Below are positions 52,429 through 62,900 of a DNA stretch of 64,000 nt, one piece after another; position 1 is the stretch's first letter; the number at the start of each line of letters is the position of its first letter. The stretch comes from Flavobacterium tructae (GTDB taxonomy: Bacteria; Bacteroidota; Bacteroidia; Flavobacteriales; Flavobacteriaceae), in NCBI RefSeq assembly GCF_002217475.1, contig NZ_MUHH01000021.1:41677-105676 (forward strand). The letters are read 5' to 3'. Below the pieces are notes generated by a model. It ran no database searches. It was not told where the DNA came from and saw nothing but the letters and a program-made list of their open reading frames with translations. Both the position numbers and the translations under genes were made by a program.

Positions 52429-55400
52429 TTACATTAAGTTTATAAATTCATCCAGAGCTTCTGATATATCTTCCGGAACTTGTTCGGTTTGTTTTTCCTG
52501 TGAATCAACAGCATTTAAGTATTGAAGAAACTCCTCGACATTAGGGTTTTCAAATAAGGATACGACTTTAATATCAAGCCCTAATTGCTTATTGATTTCG
52601 TTAAGTATTTTGACAATCTTTATGGAATTGGCTCCCAGATCAAAGAAATTGTCCTGCAGACTTACTCTTCCTGCCTCTTTCCCCAATACTTCTGCAATGA
52701 TTCCGGTAATCAGTTTTTCTTTCTCTGTTTCGGGTGCTACGTATTGTTTTTCGCTGGCTATTTTAATTCCCGGTGTATTCCCCAGTTCTTTTTTATCGAT
52801 CTTTCCGTTTATGGTGATCGGCAGCTGTTTTAAGGCTATAAACTCTGAAGGAATGCTATAATGCGGGATTAAGTTTTTCAGGAATCCTCTTAGCTGTTCT
52901 AACGACAATGTATCATCGGATACCACTATATAGGCAATTAAACTTTTGATATTAAACTGATTGATCTCTACCATTACAACAGCTTCGTCAATTTGATTGT
53001 GAGCCAGTAAAGCTTGCTCTACTTCTCCGAGTTCAATTCGATATCCCGAAATTTTAACCTGGTCGTCTTTTCTTCCCAGAAATTCGATAGTACCATCAGG
53101 CAGCCATTTTCCTAAATCTCCTGTTTTGTAAAGGCGTTTGTTCTCTGCATACGGATGTTCAATAAATTTCTCTGCTGTAAGTTCCGGTCTGTTTAAATAA
53201 CCTTTGGCCAATCCGGCTCCTCCTATGCATATTTCTCCAATAACTCCAACAGGTACTATTTTGTGATCCTTGTCCAGAATAAAGGTTTGGGTATTGGCAA
53301 TCGGTTTTCCTATTGGTATATTTCCTAATGGTAAATCCTCTCCTTTAAGCAAGCCATACATCGCAGAACAAATACTGGTTTCTGTGGGGCCATAGGCGTT
53401 ATAGTAATTTCCTAACTCCAAATATTCTTTTACCTTATTATAAACAGGAGCTTCACCAGCTGTGATTAAAGTTTTTAATCTTCTTAAAGAATTTACGTCC
53501 ATCAGACTCAAATAAGAAGGCGGTATTGTCGCTACAGCGATTTTATTCTCGATAATGTATTTCTCCAGCATTTTTGGATCCTCACGGTGTTCTCTGTCGA
53601 TTACAGATAAACAGGCTCCTGATAAAAGTGCTGTGAATATTTCGGATATTGAAGCATCAAATGAGAATGAAGCAAACTGCAATCCATTATCATTATTGGT
53701 AATATCGAAAAGTTCGATTTGAGCGAGAATAGTGTTTACAATCCCTTTATGCTCAATCATTACTCCTTTAGGATTTCCGGTAGAACCCGAAGTATAAATG
53801 ATATAGGCTAAATCATCCGTTGTAAGTTTTACATCTTCTAAATCTTCACTATAATTACTCGGTTCAAAATCGGTAACCAGATCAAGCAAGGTCCCTTTAA
53901 AATCATCGCTGATCGTTATATGAGACTTATCTGTAAGGAGTAACTTTATGTTGGTATCATCATAAATGTATGCTTTTCGGGATTCCGGATGTGCTGTGTC
54001 TATCGGAATATAAACCGCTCCCGCTTTCATAATGCCTAAAATCGAAATAATTACAGACGCATCTCTTTCTAACTGTACTCCTATAAAGTCTCCTTTTACA
54101 ATATGGTGATCCTGTCTTAAACAATTCGCCAAACGGTTCGAAAGATGGTCCAGTTCCTGATAAGTATACTTTTGATTTTTAAATGATAATGCTGTATTTT
54201 CAGGAGTTTTGGCAGCCTGAAGTACAAACAAATCGATTAATGTTTTATCAGTCGGATAGGATACTGAATTGGCATTAAAATCAACGATAAGCTCTTGTTT
54301 TTCTTCTTTCGATAGGTAATCTATGCTTTTTATCTGCTGATTTGGATCTTGTACCAGTACTTCCAGCAATTGTTTGTAATGGTTTATAATACGTGATACC
54401 GCTTCCTGCGAATACAGGTCGGTATTGTAAGTGATGTTAAAAGCGAGATAATCCCCCTGTTCCTGAAACGCAATGTCCATATCGAACTTAGATACTTTAT
54501 ACCCCTTATCTTCTATCGTATAAAAAGCCGTCTGATCCAGATTTTTGTTTTCAGCAACATCTCTCATGTTTTGTAGCATAAGCATCACGTCAAACACGGC
54601 ACTTCTGCTGGTATCGTTTCGAAGATCAAGGTCGTCTGCCAAATTATCGAAAGGATACATCTGATGTTCATAAGACGAGAGGGTATTTTCTTTTACTGTT
54701 TGGTAAAAAGAATCAAAACTCTGCTCCGGATCTACTGCATTTCGCAACGGAAGTGTATTGATATAAAAACCTATCTGATCACTTAAATCGGCATGCTCTC
54801 TACCTGCAACAGGCGTTCCGATAATGATATCCTTTTCGGCGGTATATTTGTGAAACAGGACATTCCAGGCGGCCAGCAATCCTATAAACAAACTTCCTCC
54901 CTGATTTTGTCCGTACTTTTTAAGTCCGTTTGTGACTTCCGGTGTAATATAAGTTCTCAGGCTATTCCCCGCATAAGTCTTAACGGTTGGTCTTACTTTT
55001 TGATACGGCAGATCTAAAGTAGGAAGTTCTCCTGTCAGTGTTTTTAACCAATATTCTTTATGAACATTGTTTTGTTCCTGCTGCAATTGTTCCTGCTGCC
55101 AGACTGCATAATCTCTGTACTGGATTTTTAGTGCCGGTAATTCCGGTTCTTTCTCTTCCAGAAGCTGTTCGTATAGTGCCAGAACATCTTTTGCCAGAAC
55201 ATTCATTGACCAGCCGTCGCAAATAATATGATGTATGTTATAATAAAAGATATAATCATCATCTGAAAGCTGCAATATACTGGCTCTTACCAACGGTCCG
55301 TTTGTCAGATCAAATGCTGCATAGGTGTCTTCTTTGATGTACTGCGCTACGTTTGTATCCTGATGCAGATCGGTTGTGTAATCCATATAATTTACATGGA

Positions 55401-58400
55401 ACCCCAGTTCCTCTGTCGTTTTGATTACCTGTCTTACCTCACCCTCATCATTGATTTTAAATACCGTTCGCAAAGCTTCGTGTCTGCTTATAGTAGCTTC
55501 TATTGCTTTTGAAAAACATTTTACGTCATATGCTCCTTTTAAAGCCAGGTGAAAAGGCATGTTGTATACTCCGGCACTTCCTGTAAACTGACTCAACACC
55601 CATAATCTGCGTTGTCCTGCTGAAACCGGATAATCTTCGGCATCCTGAACTTTTTGTATGGAGAGGTGTTTTTTTATTTCTGAGTTTCCAATCAAATTAG
55701 CATGTGCCTTGATGGTCGTACTTGAGAATACTTCTTTTAATCCCAGTTTTACTTCAAAAACTTTATGATATTGGTTGATCAGTTGTGTTGCTTTAAGACT
55801 GTGGCCTCCCAGTTCAAAAAAGTCATCTTCAGTTCCTACGGTATCTAATTGAAGTACTTCCTGCCAAATGGCTGTAATTTGTGTTTCAAGTTCATTTACC
55901 GGAGCCACATACGCTACGCTTGATGATCGGCCTTTATTTAATGTCAGTAAATATTTTTTGTCTACTTTTCCATTTACAGTTAGCGGAATGGCATCTGTTT
56001 CTATAATCACAGAGGGTACCATATACACTGGTAATTTGCGCTCCAGATATCTTTTGATCTCTTTTGATTCTTCTTTTTGAGAACAAACAATAAAAGCAAC
56101 AATCTCTTTTTCGTTCTCATTTTTACTGTCTACTAATACAACTGCCTGATGAATCCCGGGATGCAGCAGCAGCTGTTGTTCGATTTCACTTAATTCTATT
56201 CGGTAACCTCTTACTTTGACCTGATCGTCTCTTCGCTGTTTGTAGATGATCTCTCCATTGTCCATCCATCTGGCAATGTCTCCTGTTTTATAAGACAATG
56301 AACCATTTTCTGTTGCGATAAAACGTTCTGCATTAAGCTCCGGACGGTTTAAATATCCTTTTGCAACTCCTGCACCCGAAATTATAATTTCACCGTACAT
56401 TCCAATATCGCAAGGATTACCCTGCTGATCTACAATTGCTATGGTGGTATTGGCAATAGGTTTCCCAATGCGTACCTCCGTCTGATCGCTTGTCATTTCT
56501 TTTACGATACAGCCTACAGTCGTTTCAGTTGGTCCGTATTCATTAAATATGCGAATGTCTTTGTCAATGTCCCACACATTCTGCAATTGATTCTGAGTCA
56601 ATTGTTCACCGCCGCAAATAATGATTTTAACGTTTGTTTTATCTATACGCAGCTCTTTCAGTAACGAAAGGTGTGAAGGCGTTAATTTTAAAGTATCAAT
56701 ATTCGGGTTGGTAAAACTTTCTATAAGCAATTCGTTAATTGATTTTTCATCCGATCCGATCCACAATTGTTTCCCTCTGGTTAAACTTGTAAAAAGAGAC
56801 GTTATGGTAAGATCAAACGAAATAGACGTAATCAATCCCCAGTTTCCTGTCTCCGCATCCGTAAAATAATAGTCATTCGACCATTGTATATAGTTTAAAA
56901 GATTGGCATGAGTGATCAGACAACCTTTTGGATTTCCGGTAGATCCTGAAGTGTAAATGCAATAGGCAATATCTTCCGGATGGACTTTATTAAATAGTGA
57001 TGTATCGCCTTGTGCTTGAAATATTTCTTCTTTAGACGGATCAAGAACGGTTAAATCGGCATAAATTTCTTCCCCAATTATAGCCGGTGTACTGATAAGT
57101 AGTTTACAGGCTGCATCTTCCAGAACAAATTGAATTCGGTCTTTTGGATAAGCGGTGTCCATTGGAATATAGTAGGCTCCGGCTTTCAGAATTCCTAAAA
57201 CACTAATCATAAAATAAGGCGAACGATCCAGTAAAACCGCAACAGGGTCTGCTTTTTGAATCCCACAATTCTGAATTAAATATTGAGCGAATTGATTTGA
57301 TTTTTCGTCTAACTCTTTATAAGAAATAGTAACATCATCATAAGACAGCGCCGTGTTATTTCCTTGTACTACTGCCTGCTCGTTAAAGATTTCCAAAATA
57401 GAATCAAAAGAGGCATATTCTTTAGCTGTATCATTTGACGCAGCTATAATGGCCTGACCTGCTAAAACATCATTCTGATTGGTAAAAGCTCCCTTAAGCT
57501 GAGAAGCCATTAAAGCTGCTGCGGCATCGGAATACAAAGCCGTATCGTAATACAAATCTATGGTTAAGCTGTCGCCATAATCTACAGCGTTAATCTTTAC
57601 TTCAAAAACATCCGTAACGCTAAACAGATCTCTTATTTTTAAAGTATCTGAAGAATAATTGTCATTCAGCTCTGCATACTCAAACACATAGTTGAAGGTT
57701 GTAGCTTCAATAACTTCCTTGTCATGAATTCTGTTTACATAGAAATAATCCGACCACATTCCAATTTCTGCAACTGTTTTTTTGATAAATGCAATGGCTT
57801 CTTTTTCAGATAGTGATGCAAATTCGTTCAGGCCAACCGGAAGTGTTTTTGCTACTAAACCAAATGTATTTTCAAGTTCGTTATAATATCTTTTAAACGG
57901 AAGATATCCAATTGTAAAAGAGTCTTCGTCAAATTTTGACAGATAAGCCGCGAACTGAGACAATAGCAAATGTTCGGCTGAACTATCCTCCTGAACCATT
58001 TTGGCTTTTAGTTCGGTATAAGCATCTCCGTCAATAAGGCAGATGGATTTTCTTTGAGGACTGAACGTCTGATTATTGCGATTCTTAAACGGTACAATGT
58101 CTTTGGTTAGATCTGTTGGATAATTTTTCCAGAAATTCACTCCTTCTTCTTCCGGATCGCTGAACAACTGCTGCTGCCAGGCCGAAAAATCCTGATATTC
58201 TACCACTTCTCTCTCTTCTTTTTCATACGAAGTTTCGTCGAAGATGGCTTTGGAAAGTTCGCTGCATAAAAAGGCGGTACTGTAACTGTCTGCCCAAAGT
58301 GAAAACAAACGCACTGCCAATACCTGATTTCCTTGTGAATCTTTCAGCAGACAAAAACGTATCGCACTATCTTTTAAAGGGTCGTACCCGTATCCTAAAC

Positions 58401-58722
58401 TTTCCTGAACAGTCGATGTAATCGTAAACTGATCCAATGCCTGAACCGTTCTTTCGACTATTTCTGTTTGCTTTAATTCAGATACTGCCTGAACCAGGAA
58501 ACCAACATTTGGTGCCTCGTTCATTTTAAACAATAAGGTTTCATTTTTACTTATTACGAGTGCTAATCCGCGTTTTAACTTTTCTATAGTCACATCACTT
58601 TTCAGATCAATAACTACCTGATTAAAATAGTTTTGTATGTTTTTTTCAGCTACACTCCATAAGTTCATTTGATTTATTGAAAGCTGATATCCTTCAACGT
58701 TATTTATTGTTTCTTTTTCCAT
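52429..58722 (-). CDS. NRPS: degenerate C-A(Asn-type)-PCP-C-A(Tyr-type)-PCP
   Basis: A 2097-residue megasynthase. Residues 10-430 are C-like but the HHxxxDG site is replaced by LFSLWADSYS (near 142), so it should be inactive. First A domain about 450-950: code by eye D-L-T-K-I-G-E-V-G-K, close to the Asn code. PCP Ser near 973. A canonical C domain follows (HHIICDGWS near 1164). Second A domain about 1470-1980: code D-A-S-T-I-A-A-I-C-K, an aromatic, probably Tyr, code. Final PCP Ser near 2030 (FFDLGANSIK), ready to pass the chain to the downstream PKS. No epimerase. The working C domain for the Asn module seems to be the one at the end of the preceding NRPS. Confidence 0.9.
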   Translation of the reverse strand: MEKETINNVEGYQLSINQMNLWSVAEKNIQNYFNQVVIDLKSDVTIEKLKRGLALVISKNETLLFKMNEAPNVGFLVQAVSELKQTEIVERTVQALDQFTITSTVQESLGYGYDPLKDSAIRFCLLKDSQGNQVLAVRLFSLWADSYSTAFLCSELSKAIFDETSYEKEEREVVEYQDFSAWQQQLFSDPEEEGVNFWKNYPTDLTKDIVPFKNRNNQTFSPQRKSICLIDGDAYTELKAKMVQEDSSAEHLLLSQFAAYLSKFDEDSFTIGYLPFKRYYNELENTFGLVAKTLPVGLNEFASLSEKEAIAFIKKTVAEIGMWSDYFYVNRIHDKEVIEATTFNYVFEYAELNDNYSSDTLKIRDLFSVTDVFEVKINAVDYGDSLTIDLYYDTALYSDAAAALMASQLKGAFTNQNDVLAGQAIIAASNDTAKEYASFDSILEIFNEQAVVQGNNTALSYDDVTISYKELDEKSNQFAQYLIQNCGIQKADPVAVLLDRSPYFMISVLGILKAGAYYIPMDTAYPKDRIQFVLEDAACKLLISTPAIIGEEIYADLTVLDPSKEEIFQAQGDTSLFNKVHPEDIAYCIYTSGSTGNPKGCLITHANLLNYIQWSNDYYFTDAETGNWGLITSISFDLTITSLFTSLTRGKQLWIGSDEKSINELLIESFTNPNIDTLKLTPSHLSLLKELRIDKTNVKIIICGGEQLTQNQLQNVWDIDKDIRIFNEYGPTETTVGCIVKEMTSDQTEVRIGKPIANTTIAIVDQQGNPCDIGMYGEIIISGAGVAKGYLNRPELNAERFIATENGSLSYKTGDIARWMDNGEIIYKQRRDDQVKVRGYRIELSEIEQQLLLHPGIHQAVVLVDSKNENEKEIVAFIVCSQKEESKEIKRYLERKLPVYMVPSVIIETDAIPLTVNGKVDKKYLLTLNKGRSSSVAYVAPVNELETQITAIWQEVLQLDTVGTEDDFFELGGHSLKATQLINQYHKVFEVKLGLKEVFSSTTIKAHANLIGNSEIKKHLSIQKVQDAEDYPVSAGQRRLWVLSQFTGSAGVYNMPFHLALKGAYDVKCFSKAIEATISRHEALRTVFKINDEGEVRQVIKTTEELGFHVNYMDYTTDLHQDTNVAQYIKEDTYAAFDLTNGPLVRASILQLSDDDYIFYYNIHHIICDGWSMNVLAKDVLALYEQLLEEKEPELPALKIQYRDYAVWQQEQLQQEQNNVHKEYWLKTLTGELPTLDLPYQKVRPTVKTYAGNSLRTYITPEVTNGLKKYGQNQGGSLFIGLLAAWNVLFHKYTAEKDIIIGTPVAGREHADLSDQIGFYINTLPLRNAVDPEQSFDSFYQTVKENTLSSYEHQMYPFDNLADDLDLRNDTSRSAVFDVMLMLQNMRDVAENKNLDQTAFYTIEDKGYKVSKFDMDIAFQEQGDYLAFNITYNTDLYSQEAVSRIINHYKQLLEVLVQDPNQQIKSIDYLSKEEKQELIVDFNANSVSYPTDKTLIDLFVLQAAKTPENTALSFKNQKYTYQELDHLSNRLANCLRQDHHIVKGDFIGVQLERDASVIISILGIMKAGAVYIPIDTAHPESRKAYIYDDTNIKLLLTDKSHITISDDFKGTLLDLVTDFEPSNYSEDLEDVKLTTDDLAYIIYTSGSTGNPKGVMIEHKGIVNTILAQIELFDITNNDNGLQFASFSFDASISEIFTALLSGACLSVIDREHREDPKMLEKYIIENKIAVATIPPSYLSLMDVNSLRRLKTLITAGEAPVYNKVKEYLELGNYYNAYGPTETSICSAMYGLLKGEDLPLGNIPIGKPIANTQTFILDKDHKIVPVGVIGEICIGGAGLAKGYLNRPELTAEKFIEHPYAENKRLYKTGDLGKWLPDGTIEFLGRKDDQVKISGYRIELGEVEQALLAHNQIDEAVVMVEINQFNIKSLIAYIVVSDDTLSLEQLRGFLKNLIPHYSIPSEFIALKQLPITINGKIDKKELGNTPGIKIASEKQYVAPETEKEKLITGIIAEVLGKEAGRVSLQDNFFDLGANSIKIVKILNEINKQLGLDIKVVSLFENPNVEEFLQYLNAVDSQEKQTEQVPEDISEALDEFINLM

Positions 58723-58809
58723 GATTTTAGTATCTGATTAATTAGGTATTCAAACTGTTCCGGCAGAACGCGAACAGTACTTTGTTTTTGGATTAGGTAT
58801 GTTTAGAAA

Positions 58810-59802
58810 TTAAAATAAGGAGGCTATAATTTGTCTGCTACCTTCATAAGGGCTTCTTCCGTGTGACATCAACATGTTGTCCAGGAATAATACATCTCCT
58901 TTTTCCCAAGGGAATAAAACGGTAGCTTTTTGATAGGCTTCTCTGATTTCTTCGATTTCTTCTTTTGAGATTTCGGTTCCGTCTCCGTAGAAGGTGTTAT
59001 TTGGAAGCTGGTCTTCTGAATTTACCAGATCAAAAAAGGAGGCTTCCAATGCATATTTGTTAAAAAAGTAAGCGTGATTGAACCAAACTGAATCTCCTGT
59101 AGCCGGGTGTTCCCAAATTGCTTTTTTAGTCCATGTTAAAACTAAATTGGTATCACTTTTCCATTCAAACGAAATGCCTTGTTCGTTGCAGGTTTTCTCT
59201 ACTTCTTTTTGGTCTTCAGTCTGAAAAACTTCTTTCCAGGACAAACCATAAGCTTCGTTGAGGTTTCTCACATATTTCACTCCTTTTTCCAAAAACTTAG
59301 TTCTTGTTTTTTCGCTTAAATACTCCAGTACTTTTTTGTTATCGGCTATCGGAGTTTCACCTTGTTTGTCGGCCGGATCGATGCAGCAAAACACAATATT
59401 GCTTGGATGAACGGGCGCATAGGAGCTTTCGCTATGCATTTCGATCGAATATTCTTTAGGATAAGTTGTCGTGTGGTACACGTTCTTTCCAACTGAATAT
59501 CGAGGTGATGATCTTAAATTATATTCAAGAGGAGTATCTGCATATAATTTGCTGAAATTTTCAAATTTTTCAACGGTGTTAATGTGAAATCCTCTAAAAA
59601 GTATGGCTCCGTAGGTATTCACTTTTTCCTGAAATTCAGCTCTGTTCTGAGCTACCCAGTCGTTTAACTGCATTCCGACTGCCGATGGTTTAACTACCAA
59701 TGGAAATCCTGCCTGACCTGGCCATACTGAATAGTCAACTTGTGCAACATCGGTTACTTTTTGAGCTTTAATCCCTTTTAATTTTTGTATACTATTGATC
59801 AT
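58810..59802 (-). CDS. Fe(II)/2-oxoglutarate amino-acid hydroxylase (AsnO/SyrP/TauD type)
   Basis: A 330-residue oxygenase of the clavaminate-synthase/TauD fold. The iron triad is H-x-E...H: His123 and Glu125 in EMHSESSYAP, and His314 in DNMLMSHGRSPY. Arg323 nine residues on should hold 2-oxoglutarate. The H-x-E variant and the length match AsnO (333 residues), which makes beta-hydroxy-Asn for the CDA lipopeptide; SyrP, acting on carrier-bound Asp, is another relative. The gene lies just before the NRPS whose first module has an Asn-type code, so beta-hydroxy-Asn is the simplest proposal. Whether it acts on free or bound amino acid is not visible. Confidence 0.87.
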   Translation of the reverse strand: MINSIQKLKGIKAQKVTDVAQVDYSVWPGQAGFPLVVKPSAVGMQLNDWVAQNRAEFQEKVNTYGAILFRGFHINTVEKFENFSKLYADTPLEYNLRSSPRYSVGKNVYHTTTYPKEYSIEMHSESSYAPVHPSNIVFCCIDPADKQGETPIADNKKVLEYLSEKTRTKFLEKGVKYVRNLNEAYGLSWKEVFQTEDQKEVEKTCNEQGISFEWKSDTNLVLTWTKKAIWEHPATGDSVWFNHAYFFNKYALEASFFDLVNSEDQLPNNTFYGDGTEISKEEIEEIREAYQKATVLFPWEKGDVLFLDNMLMSHGRSPYEGSRQIIASLF

Positions 59803-59949
59803 AATTTTATTTTTTTAGAATACAGCTTTTGACTGTAGTGTTTGTAATCAAAATATTTAGTTCGTAAGATTCAGAGTTTCACCAATCAGGTCGAACCAAA
59901 AATGATCTAACCTGATTCGCGGCTCTGTACTCTAATTTGAAAAAGAATT

Positions 59950-59970
59950 TTATCGCTGTAAATGCGATAA
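59950..59970 (-). terminator. Weak terminator-like hairpin after the edge NRPS gene
   Basis: Perfect 7-bp arms (59950-59956 and 59964-59970) with a 7-nt loop, 11 nt beyond the NRPS stop. On the minus strand an imperfect T-rich stretch follows. A second inverted pair lies at 59884-59891/59910-59917. Full termination is unlikely if the cluster is one operon; partial polarity is possible. Confidence 0.4.
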
Positions 59971-59981
59971 GCTAAAGGCTT

Positions 59982-62900
59982 TTATTTTTTAACCAATTTA
60001 AATTTGTTAGCATTAAGGCTTCTCAGGATTTGCTTGGTTTCTTTCTGGAAATCAATATCATCTATCCTTTCTGCTCTGTTTTCTAAAAGCTGTGACAATA
60101 AATACTTAAAGTCGTTCATCAGGATTTCGATAAAACTTTGATTGTACAAATCGGTGTTGTAATTAATGTTATAGTACAGGTGATTTCCTATTTCTTTAAC
60201 ATTAATAAGCATGTCCAGTTTTGATCCTTTTTGATCCTGAACCACAATCTGATCCGTCTCTTCCTGTGTAAGCAGTAAATCTTTATTATTTTCTGCTGCT
60301 CCCGTATTGTGATAGGATATCATAATATCGTACAAAGGATTACGGCTGGTATCACCTTTTATGGTTAAATCGTCCAGCAAGTTATCGAACGGATACATTT
60401 GATGTTTCATATTCTCAAACATGGCTTCTTTAACCTTATCAAATATCTGGTCAAAATTGTCCTCCGGATTGATTTGATTGCGAATCACAATATTATTAAA
60501 GTAAAGTCCGATTTGATTTTCAAGATCTACATGATCTCTACCCATAACCGGTGACCCGATGCTAATATCTTTCTGATTGGTATATCTGTAAAACAATATG
60601 TTCCAAACCGCTACTACTCCTGTAAATAAGGTTCCTCCTTTTGTTTTACAGTACGTTTCAAATTTTCTGGTGACCGTATCAGAAAGAAATGTTCTTAACG
60701 TTTGTCCATTATTGGTCATCACTTTTGGTCTTGCTTTCTGACTAGGGAAATCTAATACTCCTCTGTCTCCGGAAAGCGTTTGCAGCCAGTATTTTTTGTG
60801 CTGATCAAAAGCATTGTTTTCCAATTGCTGCTTTTGCCATACCGCAAAATCTTTGTACTGGATAGACAGGACCGGAAGCGAAGGCACCGTGTTATTTTTG
60901 AATGCGTTGTAAAATGCCAGTACGTCTCTCTTTAAGATGTTTATGGAAACTCCGTCTCCGATAATGTGATGCATGTTATAATAAAAAACATGTTTCTGAT
61001 CGGATACCTGCAGTAATGCAATTCTTAACAAAGGCCCTTCTGCAAGGTTAAAAGGCTGTAAAGTATCCTGCAGTATATAATCTGCTACAGCATTTTCAAT
61101 ATTTGCTTCTCCTCTGAAATCCTCTTCCTGGATGGTAAAGTCAATTTCTGAAGGCGCAATGATCCATTGTCTGACCTCAGCATTTTCGCCTTCTTTGAAT
61201 ATAGTACGCAATGTTTCATGACGCTCGATAACAGCATCAATGGCTTTCTTTAAAAGCGGAATATCGTATCCTTCCAAAGTAAGCTGTGCAGGCATATTAT
61301 AGGAAGTATTATTTTCTCCCGACTGACTCAACACCCACATGCGGTACTGACCGCTCGAAAGCGGATAATTCGCTTGTTTCGCAACAGGGGTGATTTTTTC
61401 GATTTCATTGCTTTCAGCTGCAGCACCAAATAATAGTGGACAATGTTCCTCGATTGTTTTGTTGACAAATAAATCTCTAAGTTCTAACTTGATTCCGTAC
61501 TCTTTATGGTATCGGGTAATAAGTCTTGTCAGTTTTAAACTGTGTCCTCCAAACTCGAAGAAATTATCGGTAACTCCTATACGTTCTCTGTCTAAAATTT
61601 CTTTCCAGATGGTTACCAACTGCTCTTCATTAGTATTGCGCGGCGCAACATAACCGCTTGCATCTGTTCCTTGTGATGCCAGTTTTGGCAAGGCTTTTTT
61701 ATTTACTTTTCCATTTGAGGTAAGCGGCATTTCATCCAGAGGGATGCACAAAGTAGGCACCATATATTTAGGAAGACTTTCTAAAAGATATCCTTTAAAA
61801 TCTTCCAGTGTATAATTGTCTTTAAGGACTACATAAGCGACTAATTCTTTCGAATAAAACTGATCTTCATGTACAATAACTGTGGCATGATTCGCATACG
61901 GACAGATGTTTAAAGCTGCTTCTACTTCGCCAAGTTCTATTCTGAATCCTCTGATTTTGATTTGTTTATCGTTTCTTCCCAAATATTCAATATCTCCACT
62001 TGAAAGTCGTTTGGCAACGTCTCCGGTTTTATAGAGACGTTCTCCAGGATTGAATGGATTGGTCATGAATCGTTCTTTTGAAAGTTCTGGACGATTTAAA
62101 TATCCTCTTGAAACTCCGGCTCCTGAAACAAACAATTCTCCGGCAACTCCCATGGGTACTAATTCCATATTTTCATCCAGAATATAGCAGCTCATTGTTG
62201 GGATAGGTCTTCCGATATCACTTACATTAAGGTTAATTTCACGTGTTCCGATCTCTTTAAAGGTTACGTGCACCGTTGTTTCGGTAATACCGTACATGTT
62301 GATCAAAGCACAATCCGGATATTGAGCCGCCCATGGTTTAAGAACTCCCGGTGTAAGTGCCTCACCTCCAAATATTACATAACGTACTTTCAAAGGATGT
62401 TTTTTGTCGATTACCTGCTCTTGTAAAGCATTGAATGCAGAAGGTGTCTGATTCAATACGGTTACTTTCTGCTCCGCTAAAAGATCTGCAAATGCTTCTG
62501 TATCTTTTGCAACCAGTTCAGGAACGATCACCAGTCTGCCTCCGTATAACAAGGCACCAAATATTTCCCAAACCGAAAAGTCAAAACTATAAGAATGGAA
62601 CAGGCACCATACGTCTTTTTCGTCAAAATCAAACAAAGGTTTTTCCGTAAAGAAAAGTCTCACTACGTTGCCGTGTTCAATCATTACTCCTTTAGGCACT
62701 CCGGTAGTTCCTGATGTATAAATGACATAAGCCAGGTTGTCTAAAGGTAAATCCAACTCTAAATTGGTCGTTTCATAAGCAGAAAGAAATGTATCTGCAT
62801 GATCTAAATTTACCAGCTGAACAGGGATATCTAATTTTACGGTTTCACTGCTTTTTGTGCTTACCAATACAATATTTGACTTACTGTCATTTAGTATAAA

